Source of the DNA: Tenacibaculum caenipelagi
GTDB lineage: Bacteria; Bacteroidota; Bacteroidia; Flavobacteriales; Flavobacteriaceae
Direction of reading: 5' to 3'
DNA length: 64,000 bases
Assembly (NCBI RefSeq): GCF_004363005.1
Contig: NZ_SNYH01000001.1
Span: 186,001 to 250,000, forward strand
A program made the translations under genes and the position numbers. Positions 53,768 to 63,219 of the stretch are shown here, piece after piece. Under the pieces are notes generated by a model. The model worked only from the letters and a program-made list of their open reading frames with translations, searched no databases and was not told where the DNA came from. Positions within the stretch are counted from its first letter, which is position 1. The number at the start of each line of letters is the position of its first letter.

Positions 53768-53814
53768 CAAAAACATAACACACTAAATTAAAGTGTTTTA
53801 ACTGTTTTTTAAGC

Positions 53815-53844
53815 AAAAAAAAGCTCAGGTAATCCTGAGCTTTT
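53815..53844 (-). terminator. Terminator after the DUF6263-like gene
   Basis: Eleven-bp stem AAAAGCTCAGG / CCTGAGCTTTT, TAAT loop, U-tract on the minus strand. Confidence 0.88.
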
Positions 53845-53867
53845 GACTTTATTATAATTTTTATGAT

Positions 53868-54605
53868 CTAATTCTTAAACTGATTAACTACCATATTCGT
53901 TGTTAAATCTTGACCTTGTATTTTCATTGTCATATTAATTTTAGACTCAGTCAGTATACCTGATTTTCTGTCTATATCTATAGACCCTGTAATGTTTCCA
54001 TCTGCAACTCCAGAAACTTTTCCGCTAACATCTAACAAAACATTTTTAGAAGATATAGATTTAACTTTATAAGTGAAGTCTAAACTCATACCATCCTTAT
54101 TTTTATTCATTGTCCAAGTATCACCTACTGCAACTGCATTTTCAGGGTACACAACACTATTTGACTGATCAGTAATTTTTTCAGCACCCTGAAAATTTGG
54201 TTCTGCCTTTGTTTCTAATATAGTTCCCATTCTATCTCCCTTCATAAAAATGGTAGCTTCTAACATAGGCTTCATCTGAGACTTCATCATTTTTCCTGTA
54301 TCATCTAATTCTTCTTCTTTCTTAGTCGAATCATATGACACTTGCATAGCACCTTGCTTCATATCCATCGCCATTTTAGTATATTTTGCAGTACTTTCAT
54401 AAGTATCATCTGAAACATTGGTTATATCATATTTCATTTGAATATTCATATCATTAGTCATTACTCCCATTCCCATTACTTGAGCCATCTTCATATTCAT
54501 AGTATATGAGTCTCCTTTTTCATAATTTAAACGAAGTAATACTTTCTCTTGTGCCAATGTTATTGTTGACACAAATAATAATAAAGCAATAATTTTTTTA
54601 GTCAT
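53868..54605 (-). CDS. DUF6263-like secreted protein
   Basis: 245 aa. Signal peptide ending TITLAQ. The mature part begins EKVLLRLNYEKGDSYTMNMKMAQ and is Met-rich and beta-rich; YPENAVAVGDTWTMNKN and NITGSIDIDRKSGILTESKINMTMKIQGQ follow. This pattern matches the DUF6263 family of Bacteroidota periplasmic proteins of unknown function (from memory). Single gene. Confidence 0.78.
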   Translation of the reverse strand: MTKKIIALLLFVSTITLAQEKVLLRLNYEKGDSYTMNMKMAQVMGMGVMTNDMNIQMKYDITNVSDDTYESTAKYTKMAMDMKQGAMQVSYDSTKKEEELDDTGKMMKSQMKPMLEATIFMKGDRMGTILETKAEPNFQGAEKITDQSNSVVYPENAVAVGDTWTMNKNKDGMSLDFTYKVKSISSKNVLLDVSGKVSGVADGNITGSIDIDRKSGILTESKINMTMKIQGQDLTTNMVVNQFKN

Positions 54606-54720
54606 TTTTTGTCAGATTTTAATTTTTAACGAATTTAAACAAATAAAAACACAAAAATTCTCAATTCCTATTTTGATTCTATTTTTTTTTTAGCCACATT
54701 TGAAGAACTATAACTTAATC

Positions 54721-56730
54721 ATGAAAACTACATTTAATATAAAAAACGATATTTCAATGCTTTACAATAGAGCAAGTCTTACCAATGAAGAACTAATTAA
54801 GCTTTATAAACAAATGCTTCTACCTAGACTAATAGAAGAAAAGATGTTAATTCTATTACGACAGGGTAAAATATCAAAGTGGTTTAGCGGTATCGGACAA
54901 GAAGCAATTTCTGTAGGAGTCACTTCTGCTCTAACCCATGATGAGTACATTTTACCTATGCATAGAAATTTAGGTGTTTTTACAACTCGAGAAATTCCTT
55001 TATATCGCTTATTTTCTCAATGGCAAGGAAAAGCTAATGGGTTTACCAAAGGAAGAGATCGTAGCTTTCACTTTGGAACTCAAGAGTACAAAATAGTCGG
55101 AATGATTTCTCATTTAGGTCCTCAATTAGGGATTGCTGATGGAATTGCCTTAGCGAACAAACTTAGAAAAGATAAAAAAGCTTGTGCTGTTTTTACTGGC
55201 GATGGTGGTACAAGTGAGGGAGATTTCCACGAAGCATTAAATGTTGCTTCGGTATGGAATTTACCTGTTTTATTCTGTGTTGAAAATAACGGATATGGGC
55301 TTTCCACTCCAACTTCAGAACAGTATAATTGTGAGCATATTGCCGATAGAGGAATTGGGTACGGAATGGAATCTCATATTATCGATGGAAACAATATCTT
55401 GGAAGTTTACACGAAAGTTTCTGAACTAGCAGAAAGTATTCGAGAAAACCCAAGACCTATTTTGTTAGAATTTAAGACATTTAGAATGCGCGGGCATGAA
55501 GAAGCCAGTGGTACTAAATATGTACCTGATCAATTGATGGAAGAATGGGCTGTAAAAGACCCTATTGATAATTACAGAAATTTCCTTATTGAAGAGAAAA
55601 TACTCACACCTGAAGAAGATGAGAAATTCAAAGACGAATTCAAAAATACAATTCAAGAGCACCTCAATGCTACTTTTGAAGAAGCTCCTATTACTTCCTC
55701 AATCGAAAACGAATTGAATGATGTGTATAAAATTTCTTCTCCTACTACTATAGCACCTAATTCAACTACGCAAAATATTCGCTTAATAGACGCCATTTCA
55801 GAAGGTTTAAGGCAATCTATGGAACGTTATGACGATTTAGTTGTTATGGGGCAAGATGTTGCTGAATATGGTGGTGTATTTAAAATTACTGAAGGTTTTA
55901 TAGAAGCTTTTGGAAAAGATAGAGTTCGTAATACTCCTATCTGTGAATCTGCTATTGTTTCTCTTGCTTACGGATTGGTTGTAAACGGAATGAAAGCGGT
56001 TATGGAAATGCAATTTGCCGATTTTGTTTCAACAGGATTTAACCCTATTGTCAATTTATTAGCCAAATCACATTATCGTTGGAATCAAGAAGCCGATGTA
56101 GTAATACGAATGCCTTGTGGTGCTGGTGTTGGTGCTGGACCGTTTCATTCTCAGACTAATGAAGCTTGGTTTACCAAAACTCCAGGATTAAAAGTTATTT
56201 ACCCCGCCTTTCCGTATGATGCGAAAGGATTATTAACAGCTGCAATTAATGACCTCAACCCTGTATTGTTTTTTGAACACAAAGGTTTATATAGAAGTAC
56301 CTATCAAGAAGTTCCTACCGATTATTATACTTTACCTTTAGGTAAAGCTTCCCTTTTAAAAGAAGGAAATGAGGTTACTATTATTAGTTTTGGTGCTGCA
56401 GTACATTGGGCTTTAGAAACATTAGAACAAGTATCTGTATCGGCAGATCTAATTGATTTACGAAGCTTACAGCCTTTGGATACTGAAACTATATACAATT
56501 CAGTTAAAAAGACGGGTAAAGTAATTATTTTACAAGAAGATTCTTTATTCGGAAGTGTTTCTAGTGATATTTCCTCACTTATTATGGAAAACTGTTTTGA
56601 GTACTTAGACGCTCCCGTAAAAAGAGTTGCAAGTATTGAAACACCTATCCCTTTCGCAGGAAATTTAGAAAAAGAATACTTACCCAAGAATCGTTTTAAA
56701 GAAGAACTTTTACAATTAATAGCTTATTAA
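54721..56730 (+). CDS. Fused alpha/beta E1 of branched-chain 2-oxo acid dehydrogenase
   Basis: 669 aa from ATG 54721; a longer TTG frame from 54700 is unnecessary. The alpha half (about 15-330) has the thiamine-diphosphate motif GDGGTSEGDFHEALNVASVWNLPVLFCVENN (in part). The beta half (about 350-669) has VMGQDVAEYGGVFKITEGF, FGKDRVRNTPICESAI and QFADFVSTGFNPIVN. Normally two subunits; here fused, as in several Bacteroidota. Makes acyl-CoA from branched-chain 2-oxo acids with E2 and E3. Convergent with the E2 gene. Confidence 0.93.
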   Translation: MKTTFNIKNDISMLYNRASLTNEELIKLYKQMLLPRLIEEKMLILLRQGKISKWFSGIGQEAISVGVTSALTHDEYILPMHRNLGVFTTREIPLYRLFSQWQGKANGFTKGRDRSFHFGTQEYKIVGMISHLGPQLGIADGIALANKLRKDKKACAVFTGDGGTSEGDFHEALNVASVWNLPVLFCVENNGYGLSTPTSEQYNCEHIADRGIGYGMESHIIDGNNILEVYTKVSELAESIRENPRPILLEFKTFRMRGHEEASGTKYVPDQLMEEWAVKDPIDNYRNFLIEEKILTPEEDEKFKDEFKNTIQEHLNATFEEAPITSSIENELNDVYKISSPTTIAPNSTTQNIRLIDAISEGLRQSMERYDDLVVMGQDVAEYGGVFKITEGFIEAFGKDRVRNTPICESAIVSLAYGLVVNGMKAVMEMQFADFVSTGFNPIVNLLAKSHYRWNQEADVVIRMPCGAGVGAGPFHSQTNEAWFTKTPGLKVIYPAFPYDAKGLLTAAINDLNPVLFFEHKGLYRSTYQEVPTDYYTLPLGKASLLKEGNEVTIISFGAAVHWALETLEQVSVSADLIDLRSLQPLDTETIYNSVKKTGKVIILQEDSLFGSVSSDISSLIMENCFEYLDAPVKRVASIETPIPFAGNLEKEYLPKNRFKEELLQLIAY

Positions 56731-56731
56731 T

Positions 56732-56764
56732 AAAAAAAGCTCACTAAAAAGTGAGCTTTTTTTA
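56732..56764. terminator. Bidirectional terminator between E1 and E2 genes
   Basis: Thirteen-bp stem AAAAAAAGCTCAC / GTGAGCTTTTTTT with a TAAAAA loop. Confidence 0.9.
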
Positions 56765-56778
56765 TTTCTATGTTCTTA

Positions 56779-58089
56779 TTAAAAATCTTGATTTACATTC
56801 CAAGACTCTAAAATTTCTTTAAATGTTTTGATAAACATACCACCTAAAGCTCCGTTCACTACTCTGTGATCGTAAGAATGTGATACTATCATTTTATGAC
56901 GGATTCCGATGAAATCTCCTTCTGGTGTTTCAACAACCGAAGGCATTTTTCTAATAGCTCCTAAAGCTAAAATTGCCACTTGTGGTTGGTTAATAATTGG
57001 AGTTCCCATGATTGAACCAAAACCTCCTACATTCGTTACTGTATATGTACCTCCTTGAATTTCGTCTGGTTTTAATTTATTAGCTCTCGATCTGTTTGCT
57101 AAATCATTTACTTGCTTAGTCATTCCAACTAAACTTAATTGATCTGCATTTTTAATTACAGGAACAATTAAATTACCATCTGGTAAGGCAGCAGCCATTC
57201 CTAAGTTGATATTTCCTCTTTGGATTATTTTATCTCCATCAACTGAAATATTGATTAATGGGTGCTTTTTAATTGTTTGCGCTACAGCTTGCATAAAGAT
57301 TGGGGTAAAAGTTAACTTCTCTCCTTCTCTTTTAAAATATGCATCTTTTACTTTATTTCTCCAGTTTACGATATTGGTAACATCTATTTCTATAAAAGAT
57401 TGAACATGCGCTGATGTTTGCACAGAGTCAACCATATGTTTAGCTATCAATTTACCCATTCGACTCATTTCAATTACTTGATCTTGTCCTCCTAAGGTAA
57501 TAGGTGTTGATACTACTTTTTCAGCAGGAGCTGCTTTTACAGAAGTTGCTACAGGCTTTTCAGCTACTTTTGGCTGACTTCCTCTGTTTTCTATATACGA
57601 TAAAATATCATTTTTAGTAACTCTTCCTTCTTTTCCAGTTCCTTGAATAGTTTCTAACTCTTCAGCAGAAATTCCTTCTGTTTGAGCAATACTTTTAACT
57701 AATGGTGAATAAAAACGATCACTTGCAGAAGTGTCAAACGTGGTAGTAGTAGTTTCTTTAGCTGTTTCTATTGTTTTTTCTACAGCTGCTACTGCTGCAG
57801 GTTGTGCTTCTTCTTTTTTTGGTGCTTCAGTTGCTGCTCCTTCTCCGCCTTCTGTTTCTATAATTGCGATGGTTTCTCCTACTTGTACAACAGCATCTTT
57901 TTCGAATAAGATTTCAACTAAGGTTCCTTCAACTTCACTAGGTACTTCACTATCCACTTTATCAGTAGCTACTTCAACAACGGTATCATCTATATCAATA
58001 GTTTCTCCAACTTCTTTTACCCAAGAAGTAATTGTCGCTTCTGCAACACTTTCGCCCATTTTAGGCAACTTCAATTCGTATCTAGCCAT
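56779..58089 (-). CDS. 2-oxo acid dehydrogenase E2 (dihydrolipoyl acyltransferase)
   Basis: 436 aa from ATG 58089. The protein begins with the lipoyl domain MARYELKLPKMGESVAEAT, so the upstream 22 residues of the longer frame (start 58155) are rejected. Lipoyl Lys in VEVATDKVDSEVPSEV near 44. An Ala/Pro-rich linker, the E3-binding domain (about 125-165, SPLVKSIAQTEGISAEELETIQGTGKEGRVTKNDIL in part) and a catalytic domain with SHSYDHRVVNGALGG. Acyltransferase core of the complex that uses the convergent E1. Confidence 0.93.
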   Translation of the reverse strand: MARYELKLPKMGESVAEATITSWVKEVGETIDIDDTVVEVATDKVDSEVPSEVEGTLVEILFEKDAVVQVGETIAIIETEGGEGAATEAPKKEEAQPAAVAAVEKTIETAKETTTTTFDTSASDRFYSPLVKSIAQTEGISAEELETIQGTGKEGRVTKNDILSYIENRGSQPKVAEKPVATSVKAAPAEKVVSTPITLGGQDQVIEMSRMGKLIAKHMVDSVQTSAHVQSFIEIDVTNIVNWRNKVKDAYFKREGEKLTFTPIFMQAVAQTIKKHPLINISVDGDKIIQRGNINLGMAAALPDGNLIVPVIKNADQLSLVGMTKQVNDLANRSRANKLKPDEIQGGTYTVTNVGGFGSIMGTPIINQPQVAILALGAIRKMPSVVETPEGDFIGIRHKMIVSHSYDHRVVNGALGGMFIKTFKEILESWNVNQDF

Positions 58090-58387
58090 AGTGTGTATAT
58101 TTTTAATGCTTGCGAAGTTACTAAAAAGCAACGATTTTTTCATGGTTTTATCCATTAATTATTTCTCATTTCTTTCTTTTTAAATTAAATTATCCTCAAC
58201 ACACTCCTTAAAAAACACACTCAAATTACAATTATCACCACAAAACACACATATTCTTACGAATTACCCAATCATGAAGTAAAGTTTTATTTATCAATAC
58301 AAAATTCTATTTTTGAAGCCTTTAACCTAAATTAAAATTATTGAGTACTATAGATTAACTATTTGATTTTTTTGTTCTACAACAACA
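58090..58387. other. Intergenic region, no gene seen
   Basis: About 300 bp between the E2 start and the hemF terminator, holding the E2 upstream sequence. It includes a TAACTTCG sequence (one mismatch to the -7 box) on the minus strand near 58115. No ORF, repeat or hairpin stood out. Confidence 0.4.
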
Positions 58388-58420
58388 AAAAAGACAAAAC
58401 ACTATCTGCTTTGTCTTTTT
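58388..58420 (-). terminator. Terminator after hemF
   Basis: Eleven-bp stem AAAAAGACAAA / TTTGTCTTTTT with an 11-base loop, T-rich on both sides. It lies 25 bp after the hemF stop. Confidence 0.82.
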
Positions 58421-58444
58421 CTCTATCTTATATCTATAAAAAGT

Positions 58445-59347
58445 TTACACCCAATTTTTAGGTTTTGCCAACACCACTAACAATTTTGCTTCTTCTGAGC
58501 CTTCTTCTGGGTGGTGGTTGTATTTCCATTGTACAGTAGGCGGTAAACTCATTAAAATACTTTCGATACGTCCGTTGGTTTTCAATCCAAATAATGTTCC
58601 TCTATCATGTACCAAATTGAACTCTACATAGCGACCACGACGCACTTCTTGCCAATCTTTATGTTCCTGAGTATATTCCATATCTTTTCTTCTCTCAACA
58701 ATAGGTGCATATGAGTTTAAAAAGCTATTTCCTACTTCGGTAACAAAATCATATCGATCTTGCATTGAGAACTCTTCTGTTTCTTTTAAATAATCAAAGA
58801 ATAAACCTCCTAAACCACGGGCTTCATTTCGGTGTGCATTCCAAAAATAGTTATCACAAGTTTCTTTATATTTCGGATAAAAATCAGGATGATGTTTGTC
58901 GCAAGCTTCTTTACAAACCGAATGAAAATGCACTGCATCCTCTTCAAATAAGTAATATGGAGTTAAATCTTGTCCGCCTCCAAACCACTGAGTAACAATA
59001 TTTCCTTCTCCATCATACATTTCAAAATAACGCCAGTTGGCATGTACTGTTGGCACAAACGGATTCTTAGGATGAATTACTAAACTTAATCCACAAGCAA
59101 AGAAATCACCACTTTCTACACCGAATTGTTTTCTTAACACCTCTGGTAATTCACCAAAAACTTTAGATATATTTACGCCTCCTTTTTCAAAAATATTTCC
59201 ATTTTCAATTACACGAGTTCTACCTCCTCCACCTTCGGCACGCTTCCATACATCTTCTTGAAATTTCGCTTTACCATCGACTTCTTCTAGTTTTGATGTT
59301 ATCGTGTCTTGTAATTGTTGAATATAGGCGTAAAATTGTTCTTTCAT
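58445..59347 (-). CDS. hemF: Oxygen-dependent coproporphyrinogen III oxidase
   Basis: 300 aa, the usual length. Signatures GGVNISKVFGELPEVL, GLSLVIHPKNPFVPTVHANWRYFEM (in part), WFGGGQDLTPYYLFEED and CDNYFWNAHRNEARGLGGLFFDYL. Decarboxylates coproporphyrinogen III to protoporphyrinogen IX using O2. Last gene of the heme run here, 28 bp after the EI24 gene. Aerobic heme synthesis is thus supported. Confidence 0.97.
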   Translation of the reverse strand: MKEQFYAYIQQLQDTITSKLEEVDGKAKFQEDVWKRAEGGGGRTRVIENGNIFEKGGVNISKVFGELPEVLRKQFGVESGDFFACGLSLVIHPKNPFVPTVHANWRYFEMYDGEGNIVTQWFGGGQDLTPYYLFEEDAVHFHSVCKEACDKHHPDFYPKYKETCDNYFWNAHRNEARGLGGLFFDYLKETEEFSMQDRYDFVTEVGNSFLNSYAPIVERRKDMEYTQEHKDWQEVRRGRYVEFNLVHDRGTLFGLKTNGRIESILMSLPPTVQWKYNHHPEEGSEEAKLLVVLAKPKNWV

Positions 59348-59375
59348 CTTAATTTCTATTGAAGTGCAAAAGTAC

Positions 59376-60122
59376 TTATTCTGGTAATTTTTTTAATTGA
59401 ATTTTTTTAATAGTTTCAGTAGTTGCTGCCGTAACTGATAATGGTAACACTAGGATGACTCCAATTATAGGAATTAATAAAAAAAGTATAAACACTATTC
59501 CGTTTCCTATTGCTAAACCTTTATTTTGTTTTACAAAACGGATGCTTTCTCTATACTTAAAATGACGTTCAAGTGTATAATCCATATTACCAAAACCTGC
59601 ATAATACGCCTGCATCAAAAACAACAGTATTGTTGAAATGATTCCTATAACAGGAATAAACCCTAATAATATGATAGGAATAGTTAATAGTAATTCTTTT
59701 GTTAAGTTTCTTACGTTAATTCGTATCCCCCTAATTAATTGCTCTCGAAAAGAGGTAATTCGGTACGTGTGGCCTTTACCTCTTAAATGATCTTCAATTT
59801 TTTCTGAAACTGGACTCATAAAAGGTGCTGACAACGCCATTACAATATGTTTATATAACACCAAGCCAATCACAACAATTAGTAATCCACTTATAAAAGT
59901 ACTAATTATCTCAAACGTTTGTCTACCAAATTCCCATTTCCAAAAATTGGCTACGTAGTGACCAATGTTGTCTGAAAACATATACGCCATAAACCCCACA
60001 AACACTGCCGTTAGTAGGCTTATAAACATTGGAATGATAAAATACTTCCATAGCTTTAATTTAGAAATCAATCCAAAAGCTCCAAAATAAGCTTGAATTC
60101 CTTTTACAATATTTTGTATCAT
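59376..60122 (-). CDS. EI24/CysZ-like membrane protein
   Basis: 248 aa with about four to six hydrophobic segments and the EI24 pattern (LWKYFIIPMFISLLTAVFVGFMAYMF; HIVMALSAPFMSPVSEKIEDHLRG; FGNMDYTLERHFKYRESIRFVKQNKGLAIGNG, each in part). E. coli CysZ moves sulfate; other EI24 proteins have unclear roles. Embedded in the hem run, between the thioredoxin-like gene and hemF. The role in heme synthesis is unknown. Confidence 0.88.
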   Translation of the reverse strand: MIQNIVKGIQAYFGAFGLISKLKLWKYFIIPMFISLLTAVFVGFMAYMFSDNIGHYVANFWKWEFGRQTFEIISTFISGLLIVVIGLVLYKHIVMALSAPFMSPVSEKIEDHLRGKGHTYRITSFREQLIRGIRINVRNLTKELLLTIPIILLGFIPVIGIISTILLFLMQAYYAGFGNMDYTLERHFKYRESIRFVKQNKGLAIGNGIVFILFLLIPIIGVILVLPLSVTAATTETIKKIQLKKLPE

Positions 60123-60141
60123 CTATTTTTTTTGTGAAAAT

Positions 60142-60170
60142 AAAAAACCTCTTTCGATTAAGAAAGAGGT
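60142..60170 (-). terminator. Terminator after the thioredoxin-like gene
   Basis: Nine-bp stem ACCTCTTTC / GAAAGAGGT with a six-base loop. The A-run on its left gives a U-tract on the minus strand, 23 bp after the stop, separating this gene from the EI24-hemF pair. Confidence 0.85.
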
Positions 60171-60192
60171 CTTAAAAAATATTACTTTTTAA

Positions 60193-60795
60193 TTACTTCA
60201 AAATTGGAGCTAAAAAATCTTCAAAATTCTTTGTATTGATTTCATTCACTTCATCCCAACCAACTTCTTTTGTTGGAGTAACTGCTCCTCTTTTTACATT
60301 TATAAATTGCTTGTCTTTATCTATTAAATAAGCTGTAGGATAATCTAATTTGTGTACAAAACCACTAACATCTAAATATCCTTTTTGAACTTTATCTATA
60401 TCTCTCGCAGGTACTAATTTTATTCTCTTATCTAACTTCTCTGCCATTCTTTTCACCTTATCTTCCTTATCCCAAAAAACCATGATAAACTCTAACTTAC
60501 CATGATATTTTTCTACCATTGCATTTAAGGCTGGTACATCTCCCCAACAAGGAGCTGACCAAGTAGCATTAGTAATTAGCACAATTGGTTTGTTAATCTT
60601 GTCTGTGCTTACCGTTTTACTATCTATCGTAGTAAAGTTATAATTTAATAAATAAGAGCCTTTAATGCACTTATCAATCAAATCTTCTGCACTTTCTTCA
60701 CCGCAATTGTTTACTGCAAAATTGTAATACGTTTTATTTTGTGCGAAAGTAACGGTAGTTAAAAAACACATCAAAACAAAAAATAGTTTCTTCAT
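60193..60795 (-). CDS. TlpA-like thioredoxin-fold protein lacking the first active-site Cys
   Basis: 200 aa. Signal peptide ending VTFAQ (about residue 19), so periplasmic. The thioredoxin fold begins near 68 (KPIVLITNATWSAPCWGDVPALNAMVEKYHGKLEFIMVFWDKED, in part). The usual W-C-x-x-C is W-S-A-P-C here (W79, S80, C83), so only the second Cys remains; C31 and C43 lie outside the motif. The cis-Pro loop is DYPTAYLID. Disulfide reduction by the normal mechanism is unlikely; a single-Cys or binding role is inferred. In the hem run, 20 bp downstream of hemE. Confidence 0.85.
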   Translation of the reverse strand: MKKLFFVLMCFLTTVTFAQNKTYYNFAVNNCGEESAEDLIDKCIKGSYLLNYNFTTIDSKTVSTDKINKPIVLITNATWSAPCWGDVPALNAMVEKYHGKLEFIMVFWDKEDKVKRMAEKLDKRIKLVPARDIDKVQKGYLDVSGFVHKLDYPTAYLIDKDKQFINVKRGAVTPTKEVGWDEVNEINTKNFEDFLAPILK

Positions 60796-60814
60796 TTTTA
60801 ATTATTTAAAGGGG

Positions 60815-61846
60815 TTATCTGTCGGCTTTATACTCCTTTACCGCATCTATAAATGCTTGTGCATTTTCGAGCGGAATGTTGGGTAAAATTCCATGCCCCA
60901 AGTTAACAATATATTTGTCTTTACCAAACTCATTAATCATTTGGTTTACCATCTTTTTTATTTCAGCAGGTGGAGACAGCAATCGCGAAGGGTCAAAATT
61001 ACCTTGTAAGGTAATATTACCTCCTGTTAAATAACGTGCATTTCTTGCTGAACATGTCCAATCGACTCCTAAAGCTGAGGCATTTGATTGTGCCATTTCG
61101 TGTAAGGCAAACCAACACCCTTTACCAAAAGCGATTACTGGAGCGTCATCTTTTAATGCTTCAATTATCTGATTGATATATTGCCATGAAAACTCTTGAT
61201 AATCGGTTGGAGATAACATTCCTCCCCAAGAATCAAAAACTTGTACTGCATTTACACCTGCTTCAACTTTTGCTTTTAAATAAGCAATTGTGGTATCTGT
61301 TATCTTCTGAAGCAATTCGTGTGCCAAAACTGGTTGTGTAAAACAAAATTCTTTTGCTTTATCAAAATTCTTAGACCCTTGCCCTTGTACAACATAGCAC
61401 AAAATAGTCCACGGAGAACCTGCAAAACCAATTAATGGAATTTCATCATTCAACTTTTCTTTGGTTGCTTTAATAGCATCCATTACATATCCTAATTCTT
61501 CATGTACATCAGGTATGATAACACTATCTAATCCTTTTTTATCTCTTACTGGGTTTGGTAAATACGGACCAAAATTAGGTTTCATTTCCACCTCAATATT
61601 CATTGCTTGTGGAATTACTAAAATATCTGAAAATAAAATAGCAGCATCCATTCCGTATCTACGGATAGGCTGTACTGTAATTTCAGAAGCTAATTCTGGA
61701 ATTCTACAACGTGTAAAGAAATCGTACTTTTCACGTAATTCCATAAATTCTGGCAAATATCTTCCTGCCTGACGCATCATCCATACTGGTGGACGATCTA
61801 CAGTTTCTCCTTTTAACGCTCTTAAAAATAAATCGTTTTTTATCAT
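60815..61846 (-). CDS. hemE: Uroporphyrinogen decarboxylase
   Basis: 343 aa. N-terminal signature [47 protein letters not shown] and [25 protein letters not shown] (in part) are diagnostic. Converts uroporphyrinogen III to coproporphyrinogen III. An 83-bp gap containing a REP-like element separates it from hemL. Confidence 0.97.
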   Translation of the reverse strand: MIKNDLFLRALKGETVDRPPVWMMRQAGRYLPEFMELREKYDFFTRCRIPELASEITVQPIRRYGMDAAILFSDILVIPQAMNIEVEMKPNFGPYLPNPVRDKKGLDSVIIPDVHEELGYVMDAIKATKEKLNDEIPLIGFAGSPWTILCYVVQGQGSKNFDKAKEFCFTQPVLAHELLQKITDTTIAYLKAKVEAGVNAVQVFDSWGGMLSPTDYQEFSWQYINQIIEALKDDAPVIAFGKGCWFALHEMAQSNASALGVDWTCSARNARYLTGGNITLQGNFDPSRLLSPPAEIKKMVNQMINEFGKDKYIVNLGHGILPNIPLENAQAFIDAVKEYKADR

Positions 61847-61856
61847 ATTTCTTCTA

Positions 61857-61918
61857 CGTCATTGCGAACAGAGTGAAGCAATCTTATACTAACTTCGCCA
61901 CACTTTCTTGTAATGACA
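61857..61918. repeat. REP-like palindromic element in the hemL-hemE gap
   Basis: 62 bp starting CGTCATTGCGAACAGAGTG and ending TTTCTTGTAATGACA. The two halves form an imperfect full-length inverted repeat with TGTCATT-type ends. It fits the dispersed CGTCATTGCGA...GAAGCAATCT repeats common between genes in Bacteroidota (from memory). Only this copy was noticed here. Confidence 0.65.
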
Positions 61919-61929
61919 ATTTATTTATT

Positions 61930-63219
61930 CTACATTTTTGATACTGCTTCCATCGACTTATCAATGGCATTTGTTATCTTTTGGATATCCTTTTCGGTTA
62001 ATGCTGATGATAAGAACCAAGCTTCAAACTGACTTGGTGGTAAAAACACACCATTTTTAGTCATTTCCCAAAAGAAAGTAGCATATTTCTTCGTATCTGA
62101 AGTTTGTGCATCTTCAAAATTAGTTACTTCTTTATTTGTAAAAAATGGATTAATCATCGAACCAAATCGGTTAACCGTGATTTCTACTCCGTACTTTTTA
62201 GCCGATTCTAACAAGAATACCTCAATAATTTGAGCAATCTCATTGAACTTTTCATATGGATTTTGTTTCTTTAATTCTGTTAGAGTAGAAATTCCTGCTG
62301 CCATTGCAATTGGGTTACCACTTAACGTTCCCGCTTGGTACATTCCTCCTAACGGAGCCACCATTTCCATAATTTCATTACGAGCTCCATAAGCTCCTAC
62401 TGGGAAACCTCCTCCAATAACTTTTCCTAAACAGGTAATATCTGCTTCAACATCAAATAATTCTTGAGCTCCTCCAAATTTAGAACGGAAACCTGTCATT
62501 ACCTCATCAACAATCAATAGTGCTCCTTTAGATTGTAAATACACTTTTAATTCTTTTAAGAAATTGTTTTGTGGTGTTACCACTCCCATATTTCCTGCTA
62601 CAGGCTCTAAAATTACCCCTGCAATATCATCGTGAGCTTCAAAATGAGCTTTTACACTTTCTAAATCATTGTAGTTTGCAATCAACGTGTTTTTTACAGC
62701 TCCTTCTGGTACACCTTTACTCCCTGGTAAACTCAAAGTTGCTAAACCAGAACCCGCAGCTACTAATAAAGCATCTTGATGCCCGTGATAACAACCAGCA
62801 AACTTGATGATTTTATCTTTTCCTGTATAAGCTCTCGCCAAACGAATTCCACTTAACACCGCCTCTGTACCAGAATTTACAAAACGTACTTTATCCATTC
62901 CTGGAAAAGCATCACAAACAATTTTTGCAAGTTTGATTTCATTCTTAGTTGATGCTCCAAAAGAATATCCATTTTTTAAAGCCTTCGTAATCGCCTTTTG
63001 TACTTTCTTATGACGGTGACCTAAAATCATTGGTCCGTACGACAATACTAAATCGATATATGAATTACCATCAACATCGGTAATTTTACTTCCTTTAGCT
63101 TTTTTTATGAATAAAGGATTCCCTCCTACTGAAGCAAATGCACGTACTGGTGAATTTACCGCTCCTACAAGGTTTACTAATCCTTTGTTGTATAATTCTT
63201 GTGATTTTTTGAATTCCAT
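61930..63219 (-). CDS. hemL: Glutamate-1-semialdehyde 2,1-aminomutase
   Basis: 429 aa. PLP enzyme with VNSGTEAVLSGIRLARAYTG, the catalytic Lys in LGKVIGGGFPVGAYG and the YQAGTLSGNPIAMAAG segment. It makes 5-aminolevulinate from glutamate-1-semialdehyde, so heme is made by the C5 (glutamate) route. Starts directly after the stop of the 82-residue gene, within the hemB-led operon. Confidence 0.97.
   Translation of the reverse strand: MEFKKSQELYNKGLVNLVGAVNSPVRAFASVGGNPLFIKKAKGSKITDVDGNSYIDLVLSYGPMILGHRHKKVQKAITKALKNGYSFGASTKNEIKLAKIVCDAFPGMDKVRFVNSGTEAVLSGIRLARAYTGKDKIIKFAGCYHGHQDALLVAAGSGLATLSLPGSKGVPEGAVKNTLIANYNDLESVKAHFEAHDDIAGVILEPVAGNMGVVTPQNNFLKELKVYLQSKGALLIVDEVMTGFRSKFGGAQELFDVEADITCLGKVIGGGFPVGAYGARNEIMEMVAPLGGMYQAGTLSGNPIAMAAGISTLTELKKQNPYEKFNEIAQIIEVFLLESAKKYGVEITVNRFGSMINPFFTNKEVTNFEDAQTSDTKKYATFFWEMTKNGVFLPPSQFEAWFLSSALTEKDIQKITNAIDKSMEAVSKM

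Noticed and set aside
58090..58155. Longer N terminus for the E2 protein
   Set aside because: The lipoyl domain starts at 58089 and the extra residues are unlike any E2 start.
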